Source: Candidatus Poribacteria bacterium
Lineage (GTDB): Bacteria > Poribacteria > WGA-4E > WGA-3G
DNA length: 50,711 bases
Direction of reading: 5' to 3'
Assembly (NCBI GenBank): GCA_022822085.1
Contig: JAJECK010000077.1
Coordinates: forward strand, 1-50,711
Shown here: positions 35,343-44,388 of the stretch, in pieces
How positions within the stretch are numbered: position 1 is the stretch's first letter
How the letters are laid out: every line of letters begins with the position of its first letter
Notes under the pieces: model-generated
What the model was told of the DNA's origin: nothing
What the model saw: only the letters and a program-made list of their open reading frames with translations
The model's database searches: none
Program-made: the position numbers and the translations under genes

Positions 35343-38003
35343 TCATTGCCTATAACTATTCGTGTGTTCGTGTATTTGCTGACGTTCAGTGTTGGCATGG
35401 GGGTCTGCGCGACGTGCAATACCCGTAATCTCATCTACCGATTCATCTGCCTTAAAACGCAGATATAGTTTTTCTGATTTCAATGCCATGACTTTGTTTT
35501 TTAATGCCCGGTAACATCGCATCATGTTGTAATGTGCATCTAAATCTTCGGGGTCAACTTCAAGTGTTTTCTGAAAATGGACTAATGCGGTCTCATAGTC
35601 ACGTTTAAGAAAGTACATACGTCCCAATACATTTCGAACTCGGGTATCACGTGGGAATTGCGATGCAGCGTGTTGTAGATGTTGTATTGCTAAATCATAG
35701 TTTCCAAACGCCTCTTGAACAAGCGCGTAAAAGTAGTGAACCTTTGCACGGTGTGGATTTTCAGATGCTAAAGTTCTTTGTATTTCGAACGCTTTATTTA
35801 GCATCGCTTCAGCACTTTTCATGTCCCCCTCTTTTATGTTACACCGTGCTATATTCACCCATCCGTCCATATAATCAGGGTCGATTTCTGTTACCTTCTT
35901 GAATGCAATTTGTGCTTTTCTTAGGTCCCCTTGTAAGAGAAGACCGATACCGTAGTCGTTCCATCGTTCACGTGCATTTCCATCAACTGGTTTGTTTATT
36001 GATGTAATCGCAGAATCAGACTTAACGTGCAGAGTTGCATTTATATCCGCCATCATGACAATCGGTAGGTTTGGAATGGACTTGATCTCCCCTGCGACAT
36101 CAGATGTATCGCCAGTCCATACCCATTTACCATCGTCATATCCTTTATCTACCTGATAGTCTGTATCTTCAGGATCCCGCACACCTGCATAAGCCCATTG
36201 TGTATGCCACCAGTTGAATTTACGATAGTTGAGTTTTGCTTCTAATTTGAGTATTTGTCCGCAATCCTCAGGGATATTAATCCGGTATCTCACGGTATCT
36301 GCTGCACCGGGAGGAATGGTACGAGAATATAAGACGGTTCGCATTGCCCATGCGTTACGCTTGTTGATTAAGTTTCCGTGTCCATCTAACATATAAGCGC
36401 GATAGAAATGTGCACTTGGATCTACAGGTCCGTTGCCATCAGGTGCAGCGATCTGACCATTCCAGAACACAATCTTTCCGTTCTCATCAGTAGCTTTCAC
36501 CTCAAGCCATATATCAAATGCATCAATTGTTCCAGCAGGGAATTGATGACCTACGCCGCGTGTGCGAACTACAACTTCGATTAACTGGGCTTCTCCTCGT
36601 TTGACTGAAACACCGTCTTTTGGAATAGGTTTGCCGTTGGCAAACATATCTAATGTAATCACATCATTCTGTAAGAAATCTATTACTGTTTGAAGTTGTT
36701 TTTCGTGTTTATTTACGAAAGGAAGTGCTGTATTCGCTGCTGGGAAACGATGACTGTGAACTTTACCTTTGATATTACCTGCATCGTTAGAGGCAACAAG
36801 TGGCATGTGGCAGTCAACGCATTTCTTTGCTTTTTCTGGGTAGTAGAATGAGAGTGCACCTTGATGGGATACGCCACTTTTCTGCCATTGATCATAGTCG
36901 TTAAAACCACGCACCCATTTGAAATTGTTAACTGGGAAGTCGAGATGAACTTTGTGGCACGTTGAACAGAATTCTGCTGTATTTTTTCTATGAAATGGCT
37001 TAAGAAAACTTTTCCGATGGGGTTCTGGGTCAAGGCGAATCAGATAATTGTGTAGACTTCGGATCAGACGATTGTCGCTTGATGCTAAATCATGTAGTGG
37101 TGGATATTTTATGACATATCCACTATTCCCCATCGTATCTTTCACACGTTCAATAGAGTGGCATGCAGTGCATGCCAATCCTGCTTGGGCTGCAGGTGTA
37201 TGAAGGTTTTCTCTAATCGGTTTGTCCATGATTCCGTTTAGTAAGATTGCTGGGTCATGGCACCCACCACACCATTTTGAAGGTTGAATTCCGTTCACTT
37301 CCTGCATATAGATAATAGATTTTCGGTACCACTGATTGTTGAACGATGAGAAGTGGTGTGCTGATTCGTTCCATTGCTGATAGATATCTGGATGGCAACC
37401 TTTTGCGGCACACGTTTCCGATGTTTCAAAGAAGTCTGTCGGAATAAGGTTTCCTGTTTCAGTTTCAACAGATGCGGGGAAAAAGTTACCTGTTGTTCCA
37501 CCGCCTTCTTCATACATACTTGTTGGCGGAAGTGCGGGGTTTTTGACGATATAATCTTTGTTTGGAAAAATGTGTTGTGATAGTTTAGCTCCGATAGGAA
37601 AAAATACGACACATATTAGAACGCCGATCATCGTATTTTTTAAAAATTGTGATATATTGTCGCTATATTTCAACAAGTGAAGGCTGAATAGAATACTTCC
37701 TGAACTAATGCTGACAATATGCGTTATGAGTAGCCAACGGTATGGAGTAGTTGCTCCGACTATCATTAGATATCCACCTGAGATTATACCGATGATCAAT
37801 CCGATTACCCCCACTTTACCTACATTTGATAGTGTCTTGATATGTGTATATAGATAGAAACAGAATGGGATAAGTAGAATTATACCCAGTGCAATATGGA
37901 TAAGGATATTTGAGATGTAGAAGAGGGTAGGTTCGCCAAAACTAAATAGGTAAGCACTATTTAGGAGTAATAATAAAAAAGCAAAAAGGGATAGTTTCCG
38001 CAT
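35343..38003 (-). CDS. Membrane-anchored pentaheme c-type cytochrome with C-terminal TPR repeats
   Basis: An 886-residue protein. Residues 1-145 hold about five hydrophobic helices. Five covalent haem sites follow: an unusual CX4CH (C198-H204), then C245GGCH, C278TACH, C346STCH and C395VDCH. CHPDIYQQWNESAHHFSS resembles the cytochrome c554/multihaem family. A beta-rich region (about 450-640) and at least five TPR units (about 665-860) complete it. Haem sites should face the periplasm, receiving or delivering electrons; the TPR region probably binds a partner. The enzyme activity is unknown. It is monocistronic, with an inverted-repeat element upstream of its start. Confidence 0.82.
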   Translation of the reverse strand: MRKLSLFAFLLLLLNSAYLFSFGEPTLFYISNILIHIALGIILLIPFCFYLYTHIKTLSNVGKVGVIGLIIGIISGGYLMIVGATTPYRWLLITHIVSISSGSILFSLHLLKYSDNISQFLKNTMIGVLICVVFFPIGAKLSQHIFPNKDYIVKNPALPPTSMYEEGGGTTGNFFPASVETETGNLIPTDFFETSETCAAKGCHPDIYQQWNESAHHFSSFNNQWYRKSIIYMQEVNGIQPSKWCGGCHDPAILLNGIMDKPIRENLHTPAAQAGLACTACHSIERVKDTMGNSGYVIKYPPLHDLASSDNRLIRSLHNYLIRLDPEPHRKSFLKPFHRKNTAEFCSTCHKVHLDFPVNNFKWVRGFNDYDQWQKSGVSHQGALSFYYPEKAKKCVDCHMPLVASNDAGNIKGKVHSHRFPAANTALPFVNKHEKQLQTVIDFLQNDVITLDMFANGKPIPKDGVSVKRGEAQLIEVVVRTRGVGHQFPAGTIDAFDIWLEVKATDENGKIVFWNGQIAAPDGNGPVDPSAHFYRAYMLDGHGNLINKRNAWAMRTVLYSRTIPPGAADTVRYRINIPEDCGQILKLEAKLNYRKFNWWHTQWAYAGVRDPEDTDYQVDKGYDDGKWVWTGDTSDVAGEIKSIPNLPIVMMADINATLHVKSDSAITSINKPVDGNARERWNDYGIGLLLQGDLRKAQIAFKKVTEIDPDYMDGWVNIARCNIKEGDMKSAEAMLNKAFEIQRTLASENPHRAKVHYFYALVQEAFGNYDLAIQHLQHAASQFPRDTRVRNVLGRMYFLKRDYETALVHFQKTLEVDPEDLDAHYNMMRCYRALKNKVMALKSEKLYLRFKADESVDEITGIARRADPHANTERQQIHEHTNSYRQ

Positions 38004-38115
38004 TGGTTTGTTCGGGATATATAAAATTGATGTAATATGATTATAATTTAAGGGCTGTTGTCAATCCAGAACAGAAATCAACAGTGTCATTTAGTTTCAA
38101 TATTTTTGATTATTA

Positions 38116-38229
38116 TACCATTTCTATTAGATTTTCTCTCATTACCGACTTTTATAGATGAAAATGTCCAGAGCACAATCTGGAAGAATGTGCTACAAAA
38201 TAAAGCAACATTTTCAATTAGAAATGGTA
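38116..38229. repeat. MITE-like element, TACCATTTCTAATT family
   Basis: Length 114 bp. Left end TACCATTTCTATT, right end AATTAGAAATGGTA, inverted repeats with one mismatch. It is flanked on both sides by TTA (38113-38115 and 38230-38232), a likely 3-bp target duplication. No coding capacity. The same ends are found at 49932-50218 and, shortened, at 44082-44132. Confidence 0.75.
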
Positions 38230-38253
38230 TTATTTATTATGAGTCATGATAAA

Positions 38254-39003
38254 TTAACCGGCAGTATAACCTCCATCAATGGGTAAAGCGATTCCCGTAA
38301 CAAATGCAGATTCGTCTGATGCGAGATATAACGCACCGTAAGCGATCTCTTCGGGTTGACCGAGCCTACGCATTGGATGCTTATCCGCGAGTTTCTGGTA
38401 TTCATCAGGTGTTTTGATGACACCCGCGACTAAGGGTGTTTCTACAAATCCTGGGCAGATACAATTGACCCGGATATTGTCCTTAGCATAATCAAGTGCC
38501 ATTCCGCGTGTTAGGTTTGTAACTGCTCCTTTGGATGCAACATACGCTGCCCTAACATCTGCTCCTACTATCCCATAGATGGAGGACATATTTATGATAG
38601 AACCACATCCATTCTTTTGCATAGCAGGGATTGCTGCTTTAGCACAGAGAAAAACACCATTCAGGTTGACATCTAAGCAACGGTGCCAATCATCTTCAGG
38701 GAGTTCTTCAACGGGTAGACGCATTGCGATGCCAGCATTGTTGAAGAGAATATCAAGTTTTCCATAGGTGTCTACTGTTTGCGCGACAACATTTTGTGTA
38801 TCAATTTTGTTGGTCACATCTGTTTTTATAAATTTTGCTTCATTCCCTACTTTCTGAATTTCAGTAACAGTCTCTTTTCCTCCGTGAATATCTATGTCTG
38901 CAACGACTACTCTTGCTCCGTGTTCTGCGAAGAGGACTGCAGTTGCTTTCCCAATTCCAGAAGCTGCACCTGTGATGATGGTTACTTTGTTTTTAAGTCT
39001 CAC
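38254..39003 (-). CDS. Short-chain dehydrogenase/reductase
   Basis: A 249-residue classical SDR. Visible are the nucleotide loop TGAASGIG (11-18), NNAG (88-91), Ser140/Ser141, the catalytic pair Tyr154-x3-Lys158 (YVASK), the PGFVETP block and the terminal GIALPIDGGYTAG. An acidic Asp36-Ile-Asp after strand 2 suggests NAD rather than NADP. I choose GTG 39003, two bases beyond the FAH stop with AAGGA 13 bases upstream; TTG 39024 would overlap that gene. It is coupled to the FAH gene, so the pair may oxidise a sugar lactone or acid and hydrolyse or dehydrate its product; substrate unknown. Confidence 0.88.
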   Translation of the reverse strand: MRLKNKVTIITGAASGIGKATAVLFAEHGARVVVADIDIHGGKETVTEIQKVGNEAKFIKTDVTNKIDTQNVVAQTVDTYGKLDILFNNAGIAMRLPVEELPEDDWHRCLDVNLNGVFLCAKAAIPAMQKNGCGSIINMSSIYGIVGADVRAAYVASKGAVTNLTRGMALDYAKDNIRVNCICPGFVETPLVAGVIKTPDEYQKLADKHPMRRLGQPEEIAYGALYLASDESAFVTGIALPIDGGYTAG

Positions 39004-39005
39004 AG

Positions 39006-39956
39006 TCAAACTTTTTCCTTCCAAGCAGCGGGATTCTGTTCAGGTTGTCCGATCTGATTTCTTAGGACACCTATATTTTCAACTTCTAACTCGATTACGT
39101 CACCTGGTTGAATCCATCTATCTAACTCCCAGCCACATCCTTTACCGACAGTGCCAGAACCCAAAAATTCACCCGGGAAAAGTGTCTCAGACTGCGATAC
39201 AAAAGAGATCATCTCTTCAAAGGTATAATACATATCGGATGTAGTGCCTTCTGACCAGACTTCTCCGTTGACTCTTGCTGTCATTTTTAGGTTATATGGA
39301 TTACCGATATCGTCAGGTGTGACAAGATATGGTCCCATAATATTGCTGTTGTCAAAGTCTTTCCCTTTCGCAGGTCCGAGTGATAATGTCATGTGTCGAA
39401 ATTGAATATCGCGTGCACTAATGTCGTTGTATATGGTATAGCCAGCAATATATTCAGATGCTTCTTCTATTGGTATATTTTTCCCAGACTTACCGATATA
39501 TACCCCCCATTCCAGTTCAAAATCAAGTTTTTCAGTGTAGTTTGGCCAAGTAATAATAGCATCATGTCCTGCAATAGAGGCTGGACTTGTGCTGCCTCTA
39601 TAGTAATTCGGAAGTTTGTACCATTCGTGTGATATTTCTTTTCCAGTTATTTGAGATGCAGCATCCATGTGGGTTTTAAATACACCGAAGTCACGCAAAC
39701 TTGCAGGATGCGGAAACGGTGCAAGCAATTCAATATTTGCTATATCATATAATATATCAGACATATTCTTACCATTATTCAGTTGTGTCTGATATGTCTC
39801 AATCTGTTTTTGTGTATCCTCTAAACAATTCTGTTCAAAGAATTGAGTCATGTCTGTTACATCAAGATTTAGATCAACGACTTTGTTATCGCCAATACAT
39901 GCTCCGATTGTGTTGTTGTCATGGTTAGATGGTTTTCTGAAAGTTACAAGTTTCAC
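39006..39956 (-). CDS. Fumarylacetoacetate-hydrolase-family protein
   Basis: A 316-residue FAH-fold protein. The metal site residues are in LDFELEWGVYIG (two Glu) and the following YTIYNDISARDIQ (Asp), with the terminal block FLGSGTVGKGCG and QPGDVIELEVENIG typical of the family. Members hydrolyse or decarboxylate 2-oxo acid compounds, or cleave acylpyruvates, with Mg or Mn. The best start is GTG 39956, preceded by GGGAGG with 7-base spacing; an ATG at 39971 would include that ribosome-binding site in the gene. It is the first gene of the FAH-SDR pair. Confidence 0.85.
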   Translation of the reverse strand: MKLVTFRKPSNHDNNTIGACIGDNKVVDLNLDVTDMTQFFEQNCLEDTQKQIETYQTQLNNGKNMSDILYDIANIELLAPFPHPASLRDFGVFKTHMDAASQITGKEISHEWYKLPNYYRGSTSPASIAGHDAIITWPNYTEKLDFELEWGVYIGKSGKNIPIEEASEYIAGYTIYNDISARDIQFRHMTLSLGPAKGKDFDNSNIMGPYLVTPDDIGNPYNLKMTARVNGEVWSEGTTSDMYYTFEEMISFVSQSETLFPGEFLGSGTVGKGCGWELDRWIQPGDVIELEVENIGVLRNQIGQPEQNPAAWKEKV

Positions 39957-39985
39957 AAGTAGTCCTCCCATATTGCTATTGTAAT

Positions 39986-40014
39986 TTTATACTACAAAAG
40001 CATTCAAAAGTCAA
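39986..40014 (-). promoter_or_regulatory. Sigma-70-like promoter for the FAH-SDR pair
   Basis: On the minus strand: TTGACT (40014-40009), a 17-base spacer, TATAAA (39991-39986), about 30 bases before the GTG start. Confidence 0.6.
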
Positions 40015-40122
40015 GGATATGTTGGATGCTGCGGGTTATTTATTTTTCAATATTTTTGATAATATTTTGCTATTCCGTTAATGTTATATTTCGGAATATT
40101 GTCCGTGTCTTTAGTCCCGTCC

Positions 40123-40234
40123 GAAGATTAAAAAATAATTTCGGTGATGTGGCGAGGTTAGAAAACCTCGCCAGCAGGAGGACAACTGCCCTTACCCAGT
40201 AGGAAAAGGACTCAATTAATAAGTTAATCTTCAT
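40123..40234. repeat. GGCGAGGTT-family repeat element
   Basis: Length about 112 bp. Ends are GAAGATTAA and TTAATCTTCAT, and a perfect 9-bp hairpin GGCGAGGTT/AACCTCGCC sits at 40151-40172. Its left third (CCCGTCCGAAGATTAAAAAA and onward) is repeated in inverse orientation inside the element at 49932-50218. It lies in the divergent gap between the FAH and TPR genes; the rest of that gap holds the two promoters. Confidence 0.7.
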
Positions 40235-40287
40235 ACAGTTTGCGGTATAATAGTCCGATTAATTATATGTTTCACTATAAAAAGTGA

Positions 40288-40316
40288 TTGACATATAAAA
40301 AAATAGTAGTTATCAT
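40288..40316 (+). promoter_or_regulatory. Sigma-70-like promoter for the TPR/FGE/FG-GAP operon
   Basis: Perfect TTGACA (40288-40293), a 17-base spacer, TATCAT (40311-40316), about 40 bases before the first gene. Confidence 0.65.
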
Positions 40317-40355
40317 TAGATATTGGTAATCAATCTGATATGTTAGGAAATTTCG

Positions 40356-41549
40356 ATGCGATTATGGTTGAAAATGTTGGTTATACTCTGTTTATGTATA
40401 CCAATAACTGAAACCCAAGCAGAAGAAGATACACATGCAAAATATGTAGAATTTGTAGAAAAAGGTTTCCGTGCCCTGTTTCAAGGTGATAATCCGGCAA
40501 CAATAAAAGCCTTCAATTCAGCACTTGCTATTGAACCGAATCACTATGAAATTCTACATTATTTAGGTATGATTTATGCAGAAGACTCTTCTTGGAATAA
40601 AGCCGTTGAGGTATATCAACGTTCTCTGGAATTGCAGCCTGAGAACGTTGAAGTGCTTTATTCTTTAGGTATTGTGTATTTCAAACTAAATCAGTGGGAA
40701 GATGCGTTAACTCCACTTCAGAAGGTGGTATCACTATCACAGCAACATGCGCGTGGGTATGAAGTTCTTGGAAAAGTTCATGTCAAACTCCGTCAGTATG
40801 ATAAGGCAGTTGAAGTCCTAAACAAAGCAATTACATTAAAACCTAAAGCAGCAGGAAATTACAATGAACTCGGTACTGCATATCTTAATTTAAAGTCTTA
40901 CGATGATGCTATCAAGAACTTTAAGAAAGCAATTGAATATGGTCCTCCCGATTTCGCAGAGCCACATTTCGGTCTCGGCACTGTATATCAGCGTTCTGGA
41001 AATCAACAGAAAAGTAGAGAAGAGATGCAGATATACCAAAGATTACAAAAGGTTGCTGCTGACCATGAGCGTTTTACTCGGTTAACCCGTGTGGATCCAG
41101 ACAATCTTGAGGGTTGGGTTGGGTTGGCGAAAGTGTTGATGCAGCAAAGGAAATATAAGAGAGTGATACCTGTATTCCAAAAATGTATTGAACTTGCCAA
41201 GACACAAAATGCATCTGCTGCAACCATCGCAAGTTTTCATCATGGACTAAGTCAAACTTTCATAAATCTAAAGTATCCAAAGTTAGCAATCAATTCTGCC
41301 CAAAAAGCTGTTGAACTCGTGCCAAAGCATGATTTATATTACAATACTCTTGGCAGTGCTTATGCAATGATGGGAGATGTTCAGAATGCTATAGCAGTTT
41401 TTCAAAAAGCCGTTTCGCTAAATGAGGAACAACCTTATTACCACCTGAATTTGTCCAAACTCTATGATAGCATTGGTCAACAAAAACTTGCTAAACAGCA
41501 TTATCAAGCATATCAACTATTTTTGTCTAAACAGAAAGCGAAAAAATAA
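40356..41549 (+). CDS. Exported TPR-repeat protein
   Basis: A 397-residue protein with a Sec signal peptide (MRLWLKMLVILCLCIPITETQA) and about eight to nine TPR units through the mature part, for example YEILHYLGMIYAEDSSWNKA, VEVLYSLGIVYFKLNQWEDA and AAGNYNELGTAYLNLKSYDD. TPR arrays are protein-binding scaffolds; nothing catalytic is seen. An AGGAAA sequence precedes ATG 40356. It is the first gene of a three-gene set with the FGE-like gene (21 bases later) and the FG-GAP gene, all exported, suggesting a shared periplasmic or surface complex. Confidence 0.85.
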   Translation: MRLWLKMLVILCLCIPITETQAEEDTHAKYVEFVEKGFRALFQGDNPATIKAFNSALAIEPNHYEILHYLGMIYAEDSSWNKAVEVYQRSLELQPENVEVLYSLGIVYFKLNQWEDALTPLQKVVSLSQQHARGYEVLGKVHVKLRQYDKAVEVLNKAITLKPKAAGNYNELGTAYLNLKSYDDAIKNFKKAIEYGPPDFAEPHFGLGTVYQRSGNQQKSREEMQIYQRLQKVAADHERFTRLTRVDPDNLEGWVGLAKVLMQQRKYKRVIPVFQKCIELAKTQNASAATIASFHHGLSQTFINLKYPKLAINSAQKAVELVPKHDLYYNTLGSAYAMMGDVQNAIAVFQKAVSLNEEQPYYHLNLSKLYDSIGQQKLAKQHYQAYQLFLSKQKAKK

Positions 41550-41570
41550 TACACAAACCTGGATTTAGTC

Positions 41571-42389
41571 GTGCTTAAAAAATATCGTTATTTTACATCT
41601 ATCCTAATCATTATGTGTTGTGTGAACGTAACTTTCTGTATGTTGGCAGAAGAAGTAAATAACGAGATGATATTAGTTCCTGCTGGTACTTTTACAATGG
41701 GAAGTAACTTCCGTTCTGCAGATGAGCAACCTGGACATAAAGTTCACCTTTCAGGGTACTATATCAGTAAATATGAGGTTACAAACGCAGAATATTTTGA
41801 ATTTTGGCGTAGTCTTCAAGAAAAAGGTGTTATCAAACACACACCTGAAAGTTATTCACATCTACCTCAAATTGGGACCTGGCCTGAGCGCGCATCTAAA
41901 TTTCCTGATCATCCTGTTGTTGGGGTTTCTTGGCAAGATGCGAAGGCTTATGCTGATTGGAAAGGAATGCGACTTCCAACAGAAGCGGAATGGGAAAAGG
42001 CTGCTCGTGGCTATACAGACAGAATATGGCCCTGGGGTAATTCAATGCTACCCCATGCAAACACATCTGAAGAAAATGATGGATTTGAGAATAGTATTGC
42101 ACCTGTAGGAAGTTTCCCGAAAGGCAAAAGTTACTATGGAGCAATGGATATGGCAGGTAATGTGTGGGAATGGACAGCAGATTGGTATAGCGATGTTTAT
42201 TATTTACACAGTCCAAAACAGGACCCTAAAGGCCCCGATGTTGGCAGTTGGCGTGTCCTGCGAGGCGGATCATGGATAGATAAACTACCTCGGTGTAGTA
42301 CAACCTTCCGTTTTTATCTTTATCCAACATTAAAAACATCTTTTGTCGGTTTTAGGTTGGCAAAAACCGCAGAAACTGACAAGAAATAG
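41571..42389 (+). CDS. Formylglycine-generating-enzyme-like (SUMF1/FGE) protein
   Basis: A 272-residue exported protein. After the signal peptide it shows the FGE-sulfatase fold: MILVPAGTFTMGS, YYISKYEVTNAEYFEF, VVGVSWQDAKAYADWKGMRLPTEAEWEKAARG, DMAGNVWEWTADWY, WRVLRGGSW and SFVGFRLAK. True FGE enzymes use a pair of copper-binding cysteines near the C-terminus; only one Cys is visible there (PRCSTT), so it may be a non-catalytic or differently acting family member. The start is GTG 41571. It lies between the TPR and FG-GAP genes, with no sulfatase in the window. Confidence 0.82.
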   Translation: MLKKYRYFTSILIIMCCVNVTFCMLAEEVNNEMILVPAGTFTMGSNFRSADEQPGHKVHLSGYYISKYEVTNAEYFEFWRSLQEKGVIKHTPESYSHLPQIGTWPERASKFPDHPVVGVSWQDAKAYADWKGMRLPTEAEWEKAARGYTDRIWPWGNSMLPHANTSEENDGFENSIAPVGSFPKGKSYYGAMDMAGNVWEWTADWYSDVYYLHSPKQDPKGPDVGSWRVLRGGSWIDKLPRCSTTFRFYLYPTLKTSFVGFRLAKTAETDKK

Positions 42390-42416
42390 TTGTCAACCCA
42401 CCATAGAGTAATCCTC

Positions 42417-44081
42417 ATGTCAAAATACAATTCTGTTTTAGGTACAATGTTCTTCTTATGTGTCATATATTGCTTTGCAGAAGAACTGCCAGTTTATGTT
42501 GACGTTACTCAGGATGTAGGAATAAACTTTAAGCATAATAACGGCAAAACGGATCACAAACACATTATTGAAACAATGGGGTCAGGTGCAGTATTTTTTG
42601 ATTATAACTTAGATGGTAATGTTGATCTCTATTTTGTAAATTGTGGTCCTGTCCCAGTTGAAGGGATTTCTAAAGACATAATAGCAAAGGAAGCAAAAAA
42701 TATACTCTATCAAAATGATGGGAATGGACAATTTTCGGATGTAACTGATAGGACAGGTAGTGGCGATACTGGCTATGGGATGGCTGCTTCTGTAGGAGAT
42801 ATAGATAATGACGGCGATCCTGATCTATATGTTTGTAACTATGGACAGGACCATCTTTATAGAAATAATGGAGATGGCACTTTCACCAACATAACAAAGG
42901 CTGCTGGTATTGATAATACTCATTGGAGTATCGCAGCGGTTTTTTTAGATTATGATATTGATGGAGATTTGGATATTTTTGTTGTCAACTATCTCATATA
43001 CGATCTGTCAATGCCTGTGACATTGTATAAAGGGATTGTAGGTTATGGACATCCTCGCAGTTATTCTGGGACTCCTGATGTTCTTTATAGAAACAACGGA
43101 GATGGCACATTTACTAATGTGGCAGGAGATGCGGGTTTAGTAAATTACACCGAAGGACGAGGTATGGCTGCTGTGGCTTTTGATTATGATAAAGACAACT
43201 ATCCAGACATCTATGTGGCAAACGATACAAGTCGGAACTTTTTATATCATAACAATGGAGATGGTACATTTACTGATGAAAGTCTGTTTCTTGGTGTTGG
43301 CTACGATGAAAATGGTATTGCAGAAGGTTCTATGGGGGTAGATGTCGGAGACTATAATCACGATGGTTTATCAGATATCATCGTTGCAAATTCAGAGAAA
43401 GCTACGCTTTATAAATTACAAAGTTCTGGTGGTAACGGTTATTATTTTACAGAAGCCACAGTGGAAAGCAAGTTGCAACAACCTACTTTACCACTTGTAG
43501 GATTTAGTCCATTATTCTTGGACTACAATAATGATGGACATATTGATATTTTTTGTGCAAACGGTCATCCGCAAGCTGTGATAGAGCAATTGACAGATTA
43601 TGAGAAGTATGCACAACGAGATCAACTTTTTTACAATAATGGGGATGGTACATTCACAGAGGTATCAAAACATTCTGGGGCATATTTTACTAAAGAACTT
43701 GTTGGAAGAGCAGCTGCATCAGCAGACTACGACAATGATGGTGATATTGATATTGTAATTATGAATTCAAATCAACGTGCAGTATTGCTAAGGAATGAAG
43801 GTGGAAATCGAAATAATTGGATTAGTATTAGATTAATAGGAAAACAGAACAATCGAGATGGAATTGGATCCAAAGTAATTGTGAATGCAGGAGGGATCAC
43901 TCAGATTGCTGAAGTAAAGAGCGGATCAAGTTATGCATCAGGTAGTGATCTGCGTTTGCTGTTTGGTATCGGGAGAGCGGAAAAAATTGAGAGTATTTTG
44001 GTTAATTGGCAAAATAGCACTGAACAGAAAATAGACAATGTTGGTATTAATCAGTTTTTAACGATTACTGAATTGGAGTAA
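42417..44081 (+). CDS. FG-GAP/VCBS repeat protein with ASPIC/UnbV domain (CRTAC1-like)
   Basis: A 554-residue exported protein. After the signal peptide there are about seven FG-GAP-like calcium-binding repeats of the D-x-D-x-D-G-x-x-D type (FDYNLDGNVDLYFVN, GDIDNDGDPDLYVCN, LDYDIDGDLDIFVVN, LDYNNDGHIDIFCAN, ADYDNDGDIDIVIMN), which form a beta propeller. The C-terminus (NNWISIRLIGKQNNRDGIG, VKSGSSYASGSDLRLLFGIG) is the ASPIC/UnbV domain. Such proteins are extracellular and probably adhesive or structural. ATG 42417 begins a proper signal peptide; the TTG at 42390 abuts the preceding stop. It is the last gene of the TPR/FGE-like/FG-GAP set. Confidence 0.85.
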   Translation: MSKYNSVLGTMFFLCVIYCFAEELPVYVDVTQDVGINFKHNNGKTDHKHIIETMGSGAVFFDYNLDGNVDLYFVNCGPVPVEGISKDIIAKEAKNILYQNDGNGQFSDVTDRTGSGDTGYGMAASVGDIDNDGDPDLYVCNYGQDHLYRNNGDGTFTNITKAAGIDNTHWSIAAVFLDYDIDGDLDIFVVNYLIYDLSMPVTLYKGIVGYGHPRSYSGTPDVLYRNNGDGTFTNVAGDAGLVNYTEGRGMAAVAFDYDKDNYPDIYVANDTSRNFLYHNNGDGTFTDESLFLGVGYDENGIAEGSMGVDVGDYNHDGLSDIIVANSEKATLYKLQSSGGNGYYFTEATVESKLQQPTLPLVGFSPLFLDYNNDGHIDIFCANGHPQAVIEQLTDYEKYAQRDQLFYNNGDGTFTEVSKHSGAYFTKELVGRAAASADYDNDGDIDIVIMNSNQRAVLLRNEGGNRNNWISIRLIGKQNNRDGIGSKVIVNAGGITQIAEVKSGSSYASGSDLRLLFGIGRAEKIESILVNWQNSTEQKIDNVGINQFLTITELE

Positions 44082-44132
44082 TACCATTTCCAATTATCAA
44101 ACTCGCGTTAGTATAATCAATTAGAAATGTTA
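44082..44132. repeat. Short relic of the TACCATTTCTAATT element
   Basis: Left end TACCATTTCCAATT (44082-44095), right end AATTAGAAATGTTA (44119-44132). The TAA stop codon of the FG-GAP gene stands directly at the left border, where other copies show a TWA duplication. Only about 50 bases remain and the right border is imperfect. Confidence 0.5.
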
Positions 44133-44159
44133 ATATATGCCTATAAAAGAGGTGAAATA

Positions 44160-44182
44160 TGCGGTTTATCCGCACGCTTTTG
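44160..44182 (+). terminator. Candidate terminator hairpin after the FG-GAP gene
   Basis: Stem TGCGG/CCGCA with loop TTTAT (44160-44174), followed by CGCTTTTGA. A second small hairpin TGCAC/GTGCA lies at about 44193-44208. No gene is seen in 44133-44336. Confidence 0.4.
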
Positions 44183-44336
44183 ACGATGTAGCTGCACCAA
44201 AAAGTGCATTGAGATGTGAGGCTGCACAAAAAAGGACATTTTCGGTGTAGGATAGAATATCCGTCTCTTTGAATATTTCAACTGTTTGCTGTACAGTCGC
44301 CTTGAGTTGTCATTTCCACCCTCTGTTCATTAAATG

Positions 44337-44364
44337 TTGGCATAAAATTTGCTTAATATACATT
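44337..44364 (+). promoter_or_regulatory. Candidate promoter for the alpha-2-macroglobulin gene
   Basis: TTGGCA (44337-44342), a 16-base spacer, TACATT (44359-44364), about 25 bases before ATG 44389. The -10 box is weak. Confidence 0.35.
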
Positions 44365-44388
44365 ATATTAAGATTGTGGAGGCATCAA

